Shown here piece by piece: positions 41,814 to 54,300 of a stretch of 64,000 nt of DNA. The notes below the pieces were generated by a model. The model was not told where the DNA came from, did not search any database, and worked only from the letters and a program-made list of their open reading frames with translations. The DNA lies in assembly GCA_026770025.1 (NCBI GenBank), contig JAMXDE010000011.1, forward strand, positions 1,674,001 through 1,738,000, in the 5' to 3' direction. The stretch's first letter is position 1. Each line of letters opens with the position of its first letter. A program made the position numbers and the translations under genes. The DNA comes from Craspedostauros australis (lineage: Eukaryota > Bacillariophyta > Bacillariophyceae > Mastogloiales > Achnanthaceae).

Positions 41814-44486
41814 ATGACATCAACCCCACCACAAGCGACGATGGAGGAATCGGGGGTCCAAGGTTCACAGCAACAAGACAAGAGCCTGCATCCTCAGCCG
41901 CAGCCGCAGCAGCAGAACATGAACGCCGACAAAGCACCAGTCACGCCAAGTGGTCCAAATGGTCCAAATGGCGCAAACGACCAAGACCCCGACCATGACG
42001 ATAACGATGCGGAACAAGATGCATCGTCGGTGGAAGATGAGGATGAAGTCCAGCAACCCGACACGTTGCGTCAACGCAGAATGAAGAACATCCAGCGAAA
42101 TCGGGCATTCCTTGCTGATCTCAACACGCGATTTGATGCTGCTCCTGCGTCGGCTCACTCCAACGATGGCAACAGCATTCCAACAGCCAAAAGGAAGATT
42201 GACGATGTCGCACAATCGAATGTCAAGAAGACGCGGACAGATCTGAACGCGAGTGCGTCGAATCAACATCACGATGATGATCAAGCACAACATCAAGCAC
42301 AACACGGCGTGCAATCGTCAAGTGAACTCGGACAGCCAGGTGTCACCACCGAATCCTCGGCTCAACGATTGCGAAGAGAAATCAAACGAATAAGAGATCG
42401 GTATCCGCATAGATCGTTTCAGATACGGACCTTGGCCAGTCAATTCAGCAGTGCCGTCGCGGCTGCGCAAGTCACTCGAAATAACTTCCATTCGACAACG
42501 CAACATGAGCAGCAGAAGCAGCAGCAAGAGAACCAGCTACCACAGAGCCACTCTGCGAAACGACCGAGAGTCTTCGTGCCACCGCCAGTCTTCGTCATCG
42601 GCCCACCCTGCACGGGCAAGACGAGCTTGGTACGTGATGTCGTGGCTTCGATTCAGAGCGCGTCGTCGCATCAGAATCTTGCTGCATCATCTAAGGATTC
42701 CACCTTGGGCGTTGGATCTGCGTACGTCAATTGCGCAACGGTGGAGCCGAGAGGTAGCGATCGAGTGCTCAAACTCATCCACAGACAGCTCATTGATTCT
42801 TGTACTGCACTGCCTGAACTTCGGCAGGGAAGAAGCGAGGTCAGACTCGCAAAATCCGAACCTCCAGCTCACGCTGGTCCTGGCAATTCAGAGGACCCGC
42901 AGTCGGCTCAGAGTACCAACCGAAGCAACGGCGACAATGGCAACAGCGAAACAGACCATGGTGTCGTCAAAGATCACAAACCCTCCTCACAACAATCCAG
43001 CGTTCTTCGTTCCACAAAGCAATCGTTGGGTGGTGGCAGCACCGGCATGAACAACAGGACCAGCATCCATACCCATACCCGCGTCGCAGATGGCGGCGGT
43101 CGCATATCGACTGCACGGTGTGGTAGAGATCTGAAACCCTACTTCCAGCAAACATGCGGATTTGTCATCTTGGACAATGCCGAACGCTTGCTGTCGCTAT
43201 CCACGAGCCGTCGTTCCAACCTTCTCGCGGAACTCCTTCTCCTGCCCAAGGACGCAGTCCTCAATCTCACCATCATCGTCATCACCAGAAATTGCATCTT
43301 GGATCACTCCAGTACGTCCAGTGTTGGTGTTGTGCTTGCTTTGCATGTGGTGCATACTGCTTCATTATCACCATTCTCCCACACATGATGCTCACAAACT
43401 GTATCCCACCATACTTCTTCGCCATCTGCAGGTCTGAATAACATTGTTTCCGGCGACAAGTATGGTACGACACTGAACGGTGCCAGCCATCCAGCCAAGG
43501 TATATTTCTCTGCGTATTCCGAAAGTGCAACATTCCAGCAGGTGAGTTGTGTTGATCCGATGCGTACCGGAGCCTTGCTCGTCGTGTGGTGTAATGATGA
43601 GCAACTGAGTTCAAACACAAATGCAAATGCAACTTGCCGTGATTCTCACATGTCAATCCCCATACGTACTCGCACCAAACACAAGCAGATCTTGAGTGTG
43701 CCGGAAGTGTCCCGTCTCGTGTTTGGTGCCGTCATCCCCCACAAATCAGATCAGCAGGGATTGTCACAACGCAGCATGATGCGATCATACCTCAACATCC
43801 TGTGCCAAGGATTGCTGGGGTTCACGAAGAACCTGTCGGATTTCATCTATCTTGGCAGGAAGCTGTGGCCAGTGTACAACCAATCTTCGGATCTGCAAAT
43901 GAAATCGTCGGCAGATCCTCTCGATTGGAACGCGAAGATACGTGCGGTGCTGGACAAACGATTCCTGGTGACCCTGCAACGCGAAATCCATCCAAAGAAG
44001 CCGAAGCTAGAAGCAACCCGAGGCACGCAGGCGTACGAGTACGTAGATCATCTGCAAGTCGCGGCATACATCTGCCAAAACAATCGGCCCGAAGATGACG
44101 CCCATTTCTTCTCCCACAACCGCAGCACGCAACGGCGCAAGAGCAGCTCCGACATCATCGGCAGCACCACGACCGATGACCACGAGATCGGCCGCAAGGA
44201 GTTGAAGAAGCTGCGACCGCGTCCATTCTCGTTGGAACGCATGCTGGCCGTGTTTGTGAGTCTCGTCCGGTTGCATGCCGCTTGCGATGACACGACGGGC
44301 GACAGCCTGGAATCGCCGGCACTGTATGAGACGCTGGGGACTCTGCGCGATTTGGGCGTCTTGCAAGATGCGAGTTCCGGGACATTGAACATGATGCAAC
44401 CCAAGTATTGGTGCATGCTGTCATTGGAGCAGGCGGAGATGCATGCCGAGCGGGCTGGCATCGATTTGCCCAAGTTTTTGATATGA
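41814..44486 (+). CDS. ORC5: Origin recognition complex subunit 5 (three exons)
   Basis: Join 41814-43311, 43432-43541 and 43689-44486, 801 residues against about 435-480 in animals and yeast. The excess is a ~250-residue Gln/Asp-rich N-terminus and a Ser/Asn-rich insertion in the ATPase domain. Walker A is VIGPPCTGKTSL (about 261-272) and Walker B is GFVILDNAERLL. The C-terminal region has LQVAAYICQNNRPEDDAHFF and RPRPFSLERMLAVFVSLV, the ORC5 pattern before the winged-helix end. Intron 1 is 120 bases (phase 1). Intron 2 is 147 bases (phase 0), stop-free and a multiple of three, so its retention would not break the frame. It acts in the nucleus, loading MCM helicase with ORC1-6. Confidence 0.82.
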
Positions 44487-44830
44487 GACTCCCGCTCCAC
44501 ATGTGATGCGATGTATTGCATTTAGTCGATTGGGTTGGGTTGAATCGAACGGCATGGTTAGAATATGATAGGAAAACGAATACTTGCGCCACTATTGTGC
44601 GAGTATGGTATTCTACTAAATATTGGACTGTGGCGCCCGGACATATGTGTAAATGCAAAAATATTATATTGTATGAAGCATATGTCTCTTGCCGTGTTGC
44701 TGTTGCGGTGGAATGTGTACTGGTGGATCACCATCAACAGCAGCCGGCTAATAACGATAATGAGGGAGAGAGAGACAGGTCGGCACCTGTCTCATCTCGT
44801 CTAATGCAAGCCAGAGCCAAGTGCGATCCC
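44487..44830. other. Convergent intergenic, no gene seen
   Basis: Short spacer between the ORC5 stop and the 3' end of the next gene. Confidence 0.45.
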
Positions 44831-45442
44831 TCAATGGTCCTTCCCCCGCAACTGCATGCCGGCCTCGAATGTCTGCACCTCCTCCTCGATCCGCTTGGCC
44901 TCCTGCCTTGCCTTGCGCCTCGATGCTGTGGTGGTGTCATGATACACGTCCGCAATTTGGTCCGGGTTGTTCTCCTCGTACATGAACTGGTACTGCTGCT
45001 CCTGCATGACGGTGTCGACGGCACGCACGCGGTTCATCTTCTTCTCCTGCCGTCCCGCGCCGTACATCTGTGTCAACCCCAGCGTCGTGGTGTTGATGTT
45101 GTCGCTGTCCCGCCTGCCCTGCTTGATGCGTTGCACGGTATCCCTCAGCTCCTGCTTGCGCAGGTAGAATTCTTCCGTGTCGCCCCAGACGGCGAAGATC
45201 TCATCGGGCGTGTAGCACTGGCTGACGCGGGAAATGCGCTGGACCTGTTCGATGGAGTTGCGAGAATGGAATCGAACGCCCTTCGGTTTGATGGGCGGCA
45301 TGTCGACGTCTTGCGGGCAATCCATTGCCGGGCTGCTGTTGACCATGAGTCGGTCGAACTCGTCGTTGGGGATGTCTGATTGGTGGTGTCGTGGAGCCGA
45401 GGATGTTGGGACGAAGGGTGGCACTGGGATTGCTGTGTTCAT
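44831..45442 (-). CDS. Small conserved-looking protein of unknown function
   Basis: 203 residues, intronless. No signal peptide or membrane helix. After a disordered Pro/Ser start comes GVRFHSRNSIEQVQRI, then CYTPDEIFAVWGDTEEFYLRK, a helical stretch, and a Lys/Arg/Glu-rich C-terminal coiled coil (SRRKARQEAKRIEEEVQTFE). Small proteins with an Asp-Glu-Ile/Leu-Trp segment like this are common in diatoms, but I cannot assign a function. Codon use and composition support a real gene. Confidence 0.7.
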   Translation of the reverse strand: MNTAIPVPPFVPTSSAPRHHQSDIPNDEFDRLMVNSSPAMDCPQDVDMPPIKPKGVRFHSRNSIEQVQRISRVSQCYTPDEIFAVWGDTEEFYLRKQELRDTVQRIKQGRRDSDNINTTTLGLTQMYGAGRQEKKMNRVRAVDTVMQEQQYQFMYEENNPDQIADVYHDTTTASRRKARQEAKRIEEEVQTFEAGMQLRGKDH

Positions 45443-47283
45443 TTCAGTCTGTTGGACAATGGCGATGGGTGGATGATCTGATGTCTGATGTGTGCGTATT
45501 GCGTATTGTGTGTTGTGAACTTGATGTGGTTCGTCACAAAGGGCTCCAGAGTAGGGTATTCTACGTCAAGCGTTTCTTCTGCAGAAGGAGGATCGATGGA
45601 TTGTCAGTGAAGAGAGAGAGAGAGAGAGAGAGGGAGGTAGAGAGAGTGGAGATACCAGAGTGGCAGACAGATTTCTGTGTGAGCTGGCTGCGTTGCCTCG
45701 ATCAGAGCCCTACTCTCTGGCGGTCCTCGTACCCGTGCTCGTGCTCGTGTTCGTGGTCGTACACACACTCCGCAACGATACGAGTCGGGAACGTGCGCGG
45801 AACTGATCTCAAGGATTTTGGCGGACGGTACGCAGGCAGGTGTGGGGGTTCTGATTGAAGGCGTCGTTGCCACCATGGGAACGTTGGTGGCACGGAGTTG
45901 GGCTTCTCGGCGCAGCGAGACGGTGTCACCTGACGGGTACAGACATGCCACGCTCTGTCCTGCGAGGTACGTCTATCTCACACGAGAACAGTCCGAGCAA
46001 CGACTACGAATGTGGCAGATCGCATCCTCACATGGATCTCCAACAACAATCCCACATGTGTCGAGGTCTGCACTCACCAAGACTTCTGCGCTGATAGTGC
46101 TTATCATACGGTTACGGATACAGATGCACCATGAAATGAGGAGCTTCCTCTTGGTGTCTGGATTGTATGGTATCCAGATTGGACGAATGGTGGATGTCTG
46201 ACTCCTGTGCTGCTCGGTTTCTGCTGCTATTTTGGTTCAGCACATCACTATCACACGCAAAGAGGTCTGCTCTCTCTTGTTCTCCTCTCTCTGTGCTGTG
46301 TGCGAAGCTTCACAACTTGCTTCGTTTTGTCTCGTTCGCGGTTTTGACGCGCGTGATTGGGATGTAGTCTGCGTGTCTGCTTGGGCGTCCAACTGAGATT
46401 TCGCATTGTTCCTCGCGAAACGAACTTCAAGGAGGACACAGACCACAAACAAACGCCTCCATGGCGAATCAAGAGTGCTCAGCGATGATGCTCGACAAGT
46501 CGGCTTTCCCTCTTTGTAGCTGCGGCTGTTGCCCAGAGAGGGGGAGAGAGTTCACAACATCATCCACCCAACATGAAACATCCAAAAAGGTGTCCACACA
46601 CACACAATAGGAAAAACATGCAGACACGACTTGGCAAGAGGTTGCTTGGATGGATGATCGTGTTGATTCTCCTCGCTCCGCGATCTCTACCGTTGAATGT
46701 CACACCTCTACATACCCATTCATAGACGTTGGAACACATCAGGAGAACAGGAAACAAACTATATATCTCATAACTGTCTTTTGATTCCGGTCACGAATTA
46801 ATACAAAGGCTCATAAATATAAACAATTATAATATTGACTTAGCTTCCAAGAAAGAAAAGAACATTTGCCGAATTCGCCAAACACAAGAAAGAACATCAG
46901 ATCCATCAGCCAGCCAACCAACCGACAAGGATGATGATGCGGATCTTGATTGGCACCGGCCGTCTGCGGAAGTCGCGTTTGTTGACGTTTCCCGTACTGC
47001 ACTGTTGTTGCCACATCCTCCACGACACTCCACAACTGCCGCCGTATCCGAAAGAAGAATTCTCATTGATTGTGGCTGCCGTTGACAGAGTGGAGACAGG
47101 AGAGGCCGCTCTTGATGCATCATTGGCATACTACATGACGAGAACAACCAAACAGTGTGCGAAAACGCAAGTCGGCAGAGAGGTCAGACAAAGCAAGAGA
47201 GAACTATCCGCATCATCGAGTAGAAAGAACGAGACGACGATAGAGACATCGAACGAAGAAGCATCATACAGCAATCGAAGACA
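45443..47283. other. Gene-poor 1.8 kb with a GA microsatellite
   Basis: A (GA)n run lies at about 45609-45632. The open frames present are short and featureless. It lies between a - gene and a + gene and must hold both promoters. Confidence 0.5.
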
Positions 47284-47880
47284 ATGATGATCAATATGGC
47301 ACGGCAGCAAAGAGAAGGATGCACTGCGTTCCGCATCAGCGCACCGACGATCCTCATCATGCTCGCTATGGCTTGCCAGTACTGCGACATGACGGTTGAA
47401 GCATTCTCACCGTCCCAATGCATCGCATCAAGGACAAGAGCATCGCACAGGCGCCATCGCTCCTTCTCTGCCACTTGCATAGGAATGGCCAAAGACGAAG
47501 AACAGGACGACGCCAAAACGAATGACAGAGACGATGGCGGCAGCAATGACACCTTCCAAGCCGAATTCCAACAACGCGCCGTCGAGGTCACCCGAGACTC
47601 GTTGGAACGGCAGAACACGCAGTCCTTCCTGAAACGCCGACCCCGCAAGCTGCCCTACTCCGATGCGCGGCGGTGGGTGCAGGCCAATCTGGGTGCCGCG
47701 ACGCAGGAGGAGTTCGATGACATGGTGGCCAATGGCAACCTACGCACACCCTACATTCCCAAGCGACCGGAAGAGTACTACACGTCGACGCGGGAATGGA
47801 TCTCGTGGCATCATTTCTTGACGAACGACTCCAAATTGGCAGCGTTCGTTGTCAAACCTCAGACGGGCGTGTTTGACTGA
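47284..47880 (+). CDS. Small plastid-targeted protein with an algal repeat motif
   Basis: 198 residues. The signal peptide (about 15-40, ISAPTILIMLAMACQYCDMTVEA) is followed by FSPSQ, giving the heterokont plastid cleavage EA|FSP, then an Arg/Ser transit region and an acidic linker. The C-terminal domain, LPYSDARRWVQANLG...IPKRPEEYY...WISWHHFL, matches a module that occurs as tandem repeats in many algal proteins (LPxxxARxxV...IPxxPxxxYxxxWxSWxxFLG); here there is one copy. Function unknown; the stroma is the predicted site. The first ATG of the frame is used, but a later Met (MARQQ, 47296) is possible. Confidence 0.8.
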   Translation: MMINMARQQREGCTAFRISAPTILIMLAMACQYCDMTVEAFSPSQCIASRTRASHRRHRSFSATCIGMAKDEEQDDAKTNDRDDGGSNDTFQAEFQQRAVEVTRDSLERQNTQSFLKRRPRKLPYSDARRWVQANLGAATQEEFDDMVANGNLRTPYIPKRPEEYYTSTREWISWHHFLTNDSKLAAFVVKPQTGVFD

Positions 47881-49203
47881 CGCATGCGGCAATCATGGTG
47901 AAGGTGGTGGCCATGGCGGTGGCCATGGCGGTGGAGGTCGGATCCATGGAAATAGAACTCCAATGAAGATGGGCACATGATGTGATGAAGATCATATAAT
48001 ATCATGTCTTTTGATTTCTTCCAAATGCATCACACCAGTAGTGGATAATAGCAATTGTAACGCACCATGCTTTACCCTCACGGAGTAGAGTAGAGTAGAG
48101 CAGACTGGAGTAGACTGGAGTGCTCCATTTCGTTTTGCACTCGTTGGCACAGATGAACCTTTAACAGCATCAAATGGGGCCTCCAAGACGCCTGGACAAT
48201 GTTACAATTGGTGCCATTGGCGAAGGAGCACTATCTATTCTATGTAGTGCAGTGCCACCAAGAATCACCACACGGCTTGTGACACAACATCCCTCGCGGA
48301 ATCATGATGTCAGAGGCTCCCCTCCAGCGTCAGTTCGCAAGTGGGGATGTTTTGTTCGATCGTGATTCGTGGACTGGTGCCTCTTTCGTGAGAGTCGCAC
48401 AAAATCAAAGAACATCGAGATCGCTCACTCACCAGAGAAGGAAGTTCTCAATCTTGGATGAGCACGCGAAAGTTCTCAAAAATATGTGGACTTTGGAAGC
48501 TCGGTCAAGTTATGAATGAATTGTATATTATACTGCATGGTTTGAACGATGACGACATTCAACATAAGACCAGAATTTAATAGGTATAATGTGTAATTGC
48601 CGTACATTTTGACACGATCCTGACACATGCTGACAGGCCCTTCTCCTTCTGCACAACCCAGAACAGAAACAAGACACCTCACACAAAACCAAGAGGCGCG
48701 AAAACTGAACGAGGCGATGACTTTGCGTGCCTGCATCTGGCACATCATTATCTTTTGACTTCGAAGGAACACACCTCACCTCATCGCATCTCTGCTCATC
48801 TCACATTGCTTCAATTGAACACACTCAAACTCAAGCCAAGAGAGCCAAAGAAAGGCAAAGAGAAGCTCGGATCCTGGAACAGAACACTGAGAATCCAGAA
48901 GGTGGGTCATTCGATTGATTTGGGACGCATGGAAATTGGAACAAATCGAAGCAACGACCATGGCGATGCTGTCAAGGAATCCATCCTATTGCAAAGCCCT
49001 GCGGTTGCCGTCTCGTCCACCGCGCAAAGGACATCATCTGTGAAGAGGAGTACTCGAAGTCTGACTCACTTGAAATCGATGCCGTCGTCTGCTTCTTGTT
49101 GATTCTTGGTGGTATCGTCATTGTTTTGCGCCTCCACACATCACCGACCAACTAACAACCTCCACTCCATTACTCCACTTCTTTCTTTGGGTTACTGGAT
49201 TGT
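47881..49203. other. Intergenic 1.3 kb, possible unplaced exon
   Basis: Short GGTGGCCATGGC repeats at 47910-47941 and GAGTA-type repeats at 48085-48122. A coding-like frame at 48929-49102 (MEIGTNRSNDHGDAVKES...) may be a 5' exon of the membrane-protein gene downstream, because a CTCACAG acceptor-like site lies at about 49214-49220 just before its hydrophobic start. I could not find a convincing donor. Confidence 0.4.
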
Positions 49204-51003
49204 TTGATTGCGCACTCACAGGTTCACATCAACAACAGCATGACGAAATCAACCTTCATCTTCCATCGCAGAGAATGGGTCATCTTCGCTCTCCTCACCA
49301 TCGGTCTTCTCGTCGCTCGCCAGAAAACGGCGGGCGAATCGGCCAAGCAGATGAAAAGGAAGAAGAATCCTGCTGAATACACCCAGTATCGGCTGCGCGA
49401 TATCGACCCAGTCGGATACCGTCACAAAAGCGACGACCCCCACACAGATGGCAACCTCTTTGCCAACGAAGACAACGTGTATCGCATGCAGAACGAGCTG
49501 CTCAAGGACTACTGCACGCCCACCGCCAAGGCGCTCTGCTGGCAGAAGCTCTCCATCTTCAGCGCGCCATGCGGATTCAGTAACTCCGCGCCGCACGATC
49601 CTGCATTCTCATCCTTCATGCACCCCTTCCTGACCGATCCGTCCAACTGTCGGTTCACCTTCTGGATCGACGAGAAGCTGCCTCAGGACAAGTACGAACA
49701 CGAGAAGGAGCACAGGAATGACGCTCTCCGCCATTTTGTGCGCAACATGATCGAAGAGCTCTACCTCTTCAGCAGAGAGTACAAGTGGATCACAGAGGAG
49801 AATGCGAAGGACAATGGCAAGCCAATCTTCCACATGAAACAGACAAACGACATTCAGCATCTGTTTCGCCTCGTCGTGCAGTCGGTCGAGGAATACTTGA
49901 GCAACAAAGACACCATGACGATCCACACCTCGCACGATCCACACCAGATGATCATCCGATTGCATTCCAAGCAGTATGATGACACGGACGCGAATCCCAT
50001 CAACACTGCCGAAGTCCAGATGTCGGGTCGCCATCTGTGGCTTTACACCGAAGTTTGGGATTTGGTGGCTGAAGTCATTCGGGAATACCAGTCTTGCGCC
50101 GCTTCGTCTGCTTCCGAAAGCGGCGACGAAGTCGAAACAAACAGAATCATCAATGACTGCCTCGCGACTGATTCCAAGTTGCTGGATAGCTTCCAGTCCA
50201 ATCCTCATGAGTATGACCATGCCTTCCGCAACGATTTCATCTACCTATTGGACTTCGCAGCGAAGCACAGGCACGAAGATGAATACGGCCATCGCCACCA
50301 CAGCGGCCGTGAACACACGAAGCTCGAGCATGACTATCCCACCATCGCAGAGGTTCATATGGTGAGCAATTGTCTTTGGGGCTACTATGAAGAAGAGAAG
50401 ATCGTCGATCCCATGTGCGGCGTGGCCATGGAACATGCCGCGATTCGCATCGAACAGCTGGCAGTGGCATCCCACGAGGAGACGTACGAAAAAGAAAAGA
50501 GAAAGTATCACGCCGCACATGACTGGTACTGTCAATGGAGCATCGCATTCTGCGTGGTCTGCAACATCCTCATCCTCTCCGTCCATCTCAACGAATGGGC
50601 CAAGGACAGAGGATTCTTCTCCGTATCGTCCTCCGCCCTCAACAGCGCAGGTGGCGGGGGCCCGAAGCTACCTGCCATGGTGACGCTGCAGGTCCGACGC
50701 CTCCTGCTTCTCCACATCATCGTCACCATCGCTGGATGGTGCGCGTTCTACATCCATTACAGCGAGAGCGAGGACACGAATTGGCCAGAGTACTCGGTGA
50801 TGTCCGATCGCGTTCCCACTCACATCTACATCAACACATGCCTCTGGTCGGCGATGACGTTAGTCGCGTCGTACCTGCTGGCACTTTCCACGGACCTTCG
50901 TGAGAACAACTCCGCATCCACACGTCGACCATCTTTCATGTTCGGTCAGCCAGCAGCTCTTGGCTACGAGTTGGCAGTGATGGAGGCGGACCCCGAGAGT
51001 TGA
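49204..51003 (+). CDS. Membrane protein of unknown function
   Basis: 599 residues from 49204, or 587 from the Met at 49240, which better fits the N-terminal anchor REWVIFALLTIGLLVARQ. A large hydrophilic domain follows (about 45-440) with paired Cys (DYCTPTAKALCW, APCGF, SNCRF, MCGVAMEH). Three membrane helices close the protein (WSIAFCVVCNILILSVHL, LLLLHIIVTIAGWCAFYI, WSAMTLVASYLLALS). I do not recognise the family. The layout suggests a lumenal or extracellular domain held by four helices. Upstream sequence may add an exon. Confidence 0.75.
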   Translation: MIAHSQVHINNSMTKSTFIFHRREWVIFALLTIGLLVARQKTAGESAKQMKRKKNPAEYTQYRLRDIDPVGYRHKSDDPHTDGNLFANEDNVYRMQNELLKDYCTPTAKALCWQKLSIFSAPCGFSNSAPHDPAFSSFMHPFLTDPSNCRFTFWIDEKLPQDKYEHEKEHRNDALRHFVRNMIEELYLFSREYKWITEENAKDNGKPIFHMKQTNDIQHLFRLVVQSVEEYLSNKDTMTIHTSHDPHQMIIRLHSKQYDDTDANPINTAEVQMSGRHLWLYTEVWDLVAEVIREYQSCAASSASESGDEVETNRIINDCLATDSKLLDSFQSNPHEYDHAFRNDFIYLLDFAAKHRHEDEYGHRHHSGREHTKLEHDYPTIAEVHMVSNCLWGYYEEEKIVDPMCGVAMEHAAIRIEQLAVASHEETYEKEKRKYHAAHDWYCQWSIAFCVVCNILILSVHLNEWAKDRGFFSVSSSALNSAGGGGPKLPAMVTLQVRRLLLLHIIVTIAGWCAFYIHYSESEDTNWPEYSVMSDRVPTHIYINTCLWSAMTLVASYLLALSTDLRENNSASTRRPSFMFGQPAALGYELAVMEADPES

Positions 51004-51386
51004 ATGCATTCCGCCAATGCATGAGCAAACACGATTTTGCGTGAACATCTCTCGACTGTTCCAGCAACAGTTTTACATAATACTTCCATACACTCCATAC
51101 TTCGTACTCTCAGGAGTACTCGTGCCATACGTACAAGAAAGCAACAACGCTGCCACAAAAATGCATAGAGTAAACATAAGCACCTTACCAATAGAAAGCC
51201 ATCGAGCAAACGAATGAACGAACGAAAAGTCTATCATACTCGCCCATCACATCTCTCTATTTTCCGTTCGTCTATTCATGCAGGCATGCATTCATCTCGT
51301 ATGTTGCTGTTCTTTCCTCCCCCTGAAACTGACGCAAGTACCCTGCCACAGAAGCTGCCAATGGACATTTTGCAGCATCATTCGAA
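51004..51386. other. Convergent intergenic, no gene seen
   Basis: Spacer between the membrane-protein stop and the 3' end of the PI3-kinase gene; no repeats noticed. Confidence 0.45.
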
Positions 51387-54300
51387 TCACCGCCGTGCCA
51401 CAGCGATGGAGTGGAAGACATCCATCACGCGCGGCGCAAGGGCTGTGAGACTGTCGTTAATCAGCTTCAAAAAGAAACGTTCCGCCTTTTCGTCTGTAAG
51501 ATCCAATTGGAATCGTTCCTCCACGCGAGCAATCACACCGTCGGGATCGGCCGTTGGGTTATTGGACAGATCTTCAATGCCAGCATCGCTCATGAGATGC
51601 AGCAGGTTCAGGACGAGACCGGCGCTTTTGCGCAACGCGTTGAAGGCTTGGCAGGACAGGGAGCAGAACTGGCGGTATTCCACAGAATCCAAACCGCCCA
51701 TGCCTTCCACCATCTCTCGGGTGAGACGGAAGGGAGGGGGTAACGGTTTCGGGTCTCTTCCGAACATGAATCCAAAGTCGATGTGGAAGAAGCGTCCGGT
51801 CGTCGTGATGAGGATGTTTTCCAAGTGCCGGTCACCCACGCCCAGCAGGTACGTAATGACGCAATACCCCGCGCAGCTCCGCACGTAGGCGGACATCACG
51901 TCAGGCCGGACGTCGTACTTGGCACCCGCTTGCGGGGCGCAAGTCTTGAAGAATTGCAGGATGGAGTTGTTGTGCTTCGCCAAGATGGCCGCGACGGGGA
52001 TGGAGTCGTTCACAAAGTCTACCAATCCGGACGTTTGCGACGTTGCGATGATGGAGTACGGGGTGAGACACAGATCGAGCGTGGCTCGTTTCAAGAGGCC
52101 GTCCATGAGCTGGATCATCATGATCACCAGCTGGTCTTGGCGCAGATCATCTCCCGTCTTCACGATCACCTTGTACCGCTTCGGCAGGCTCTTGGAGGCG
52201 ACTTGCTCTGCCGCCACATCCTGCTTGTTGGAAATGGTGGAGGTGGACGCAGACACGACGTTGAACTCGAGAAGGGCGGGGTACAGCGCGGACTTGAACA
52301 TCTTGGCGTTGCTCGATTGGACTCCGTTGACGATCAGATCTGGCGCTGATGGCAGCGGGAACGGCTCCCGTTTGGAATCTGGATCGAAGCTGCCCTCCTC
52401 CAGCAATTTGATGAGATTCGCCTCCTTGGCATCCTTCTTGCCTCTCGTATCGCGACCGGCAAGCTGAGCGTCCATGATCCCGGAAATGAAGACATCCTGA
52501 TTGGTGAGGACATCCCACATGGACAGTTTGGTCCTGTGCGAGCCGGTCCTCCCGGTCGCCTTGCTGCTGGCGTTGCCTTCCGCGCCGACCAATGTGACGC
52601 CGAGTTTCGACACAGAATTGACGATCGATTTCAGCGAAGACTTCACCTTGTCGCCACGTGCATCGTGCTGATGCGTCCTCGCTGCCCTGTGCGCCGCGTC
52701 CATTGCATCCGGGCCATTCGCTCCCATGACATTGCAGGGTGTCTGCGAGAGTTTTTGTTGCAGTTCCGCAAACACCTCTCTGTACCGTGCTCCGTACGCC
52801 GCGTCCTGCAATTCGACCTTGAGGTACCAGTACAGATAATTGGCCAATTGGAGGTTCTTGGATGCGCGGTCGATCAAGAAAGTTCCCAACGACGTCGCCG
52901 GGGTGTTGTTGGCTCCCGCCGGAATGGCGTTGCCCGCAGCATTGCCGCTGCTGTTGGTGTCTTGCTGATTCTCGAACTTCAACGCCTGCACCAGCTGCAA
53001 CAGGTAGAGCCGCAGCTCGTCGTCGGGCGCCGAGGCCAAGGTGTCGATCGCGTAGGCACGGACAAGGTTGGTCTGGTACGCCACCTGCTTGCCGAGAAGC
53101 TTGAGCGCATCCGTGACTTCGATCGGACTCCTCATGCGCCACTGCTCAAGAAGCTCGGCGGCCTGAACCACCTCCCCCTCGACCGTCCAATCCACGGCGA
53201 GCAGAAACTTGGTGAGGGCCCGGCGGTTCTCCACCAGACTGAATCTGAATCGCCAAAGCAAATCCTTCTCCTCTCTCGTCGGGTGGTGCGACGGCGAGGC
53301 GATGATGGCGGCAAGCTGATCCCGCTGCATACGATCTGGCTTCAACGCCGGATCCACCATGCCGCGTAGGAGATCGTGCGCCAGCGCGCGGTATTTGTCC
53401 TCGAAGACGTTGCCATCGTGATAGTCCAAAAACGGCACCATGTCGAGCGGCGAAAAGTGGTGATGGTTGGATGACGCATCGTTCATCATGTCCCGCTGCT
53501 GGGATTGGGCCCGGTTGTTCTCAAATTCCAACGATGACACGTTGCCTGACACGCCCTGGCTGGACAATGCGTAGAACGTCTCCTCGTGCATGATTGGGAC
53601 AGCGAAGTTGGGCAGCTCCACAACGAGGCAAGATGGGGACCGCTGGTCCGCGTAGTCTGCGGTGGTGATGGCATTCTGGAGTATGTCATCGCAGTGCTTC
53701 GTCGATATCTTGTCGAGCCACGGCACTGCTGGAATCTGGCCGACGACCACCTTGTTCGTCGCCGACGGTGGCTGATCCTGCAGACGGTTGATGCGGTCGA
53801 GAATCAGGGTCGCCTCCCATACCTCGTCGGGCGTGTCCTGCTTGGACTCCTGGCCTGCAGTAGACGCCGCCGGATGGGCGTGACTTGCTGTGTGGCCTTG
53901 GTTGGACGAGTAGCGATCGTCACGGCTTTGCAGCACACCCTCCGCATCATGGAGCGGAGTGAAATCCAACTTTTGGAGCCCCGATTTGAGCCGCCCAAAT
54001 TCGTCGAACAATCTCATGGAGACCTCATGGAGCTGCGACAGCAAGCATCAATGGAGTAGAGTGTGTTGTTGTTGTTGTTGGATTGTACAGTAAGCACGAG
54101 TATGCATACAGTAGATGTTGGTGAGGGATGTACGTCAGTATAGTGGAGGGCAGGGAGAGCAGGGAGAACAGCAAGGCACAGGCAAGAGCTTCCCACGAAC
54201 CGCGGCAACTTACCAAGCAATCCGCAACACCCAAAACCTGAAAGTTGAGGTAAGTATCGCGCGGCAGATCTCTCCAACGCAACGGGATCTGAATGGCTTC

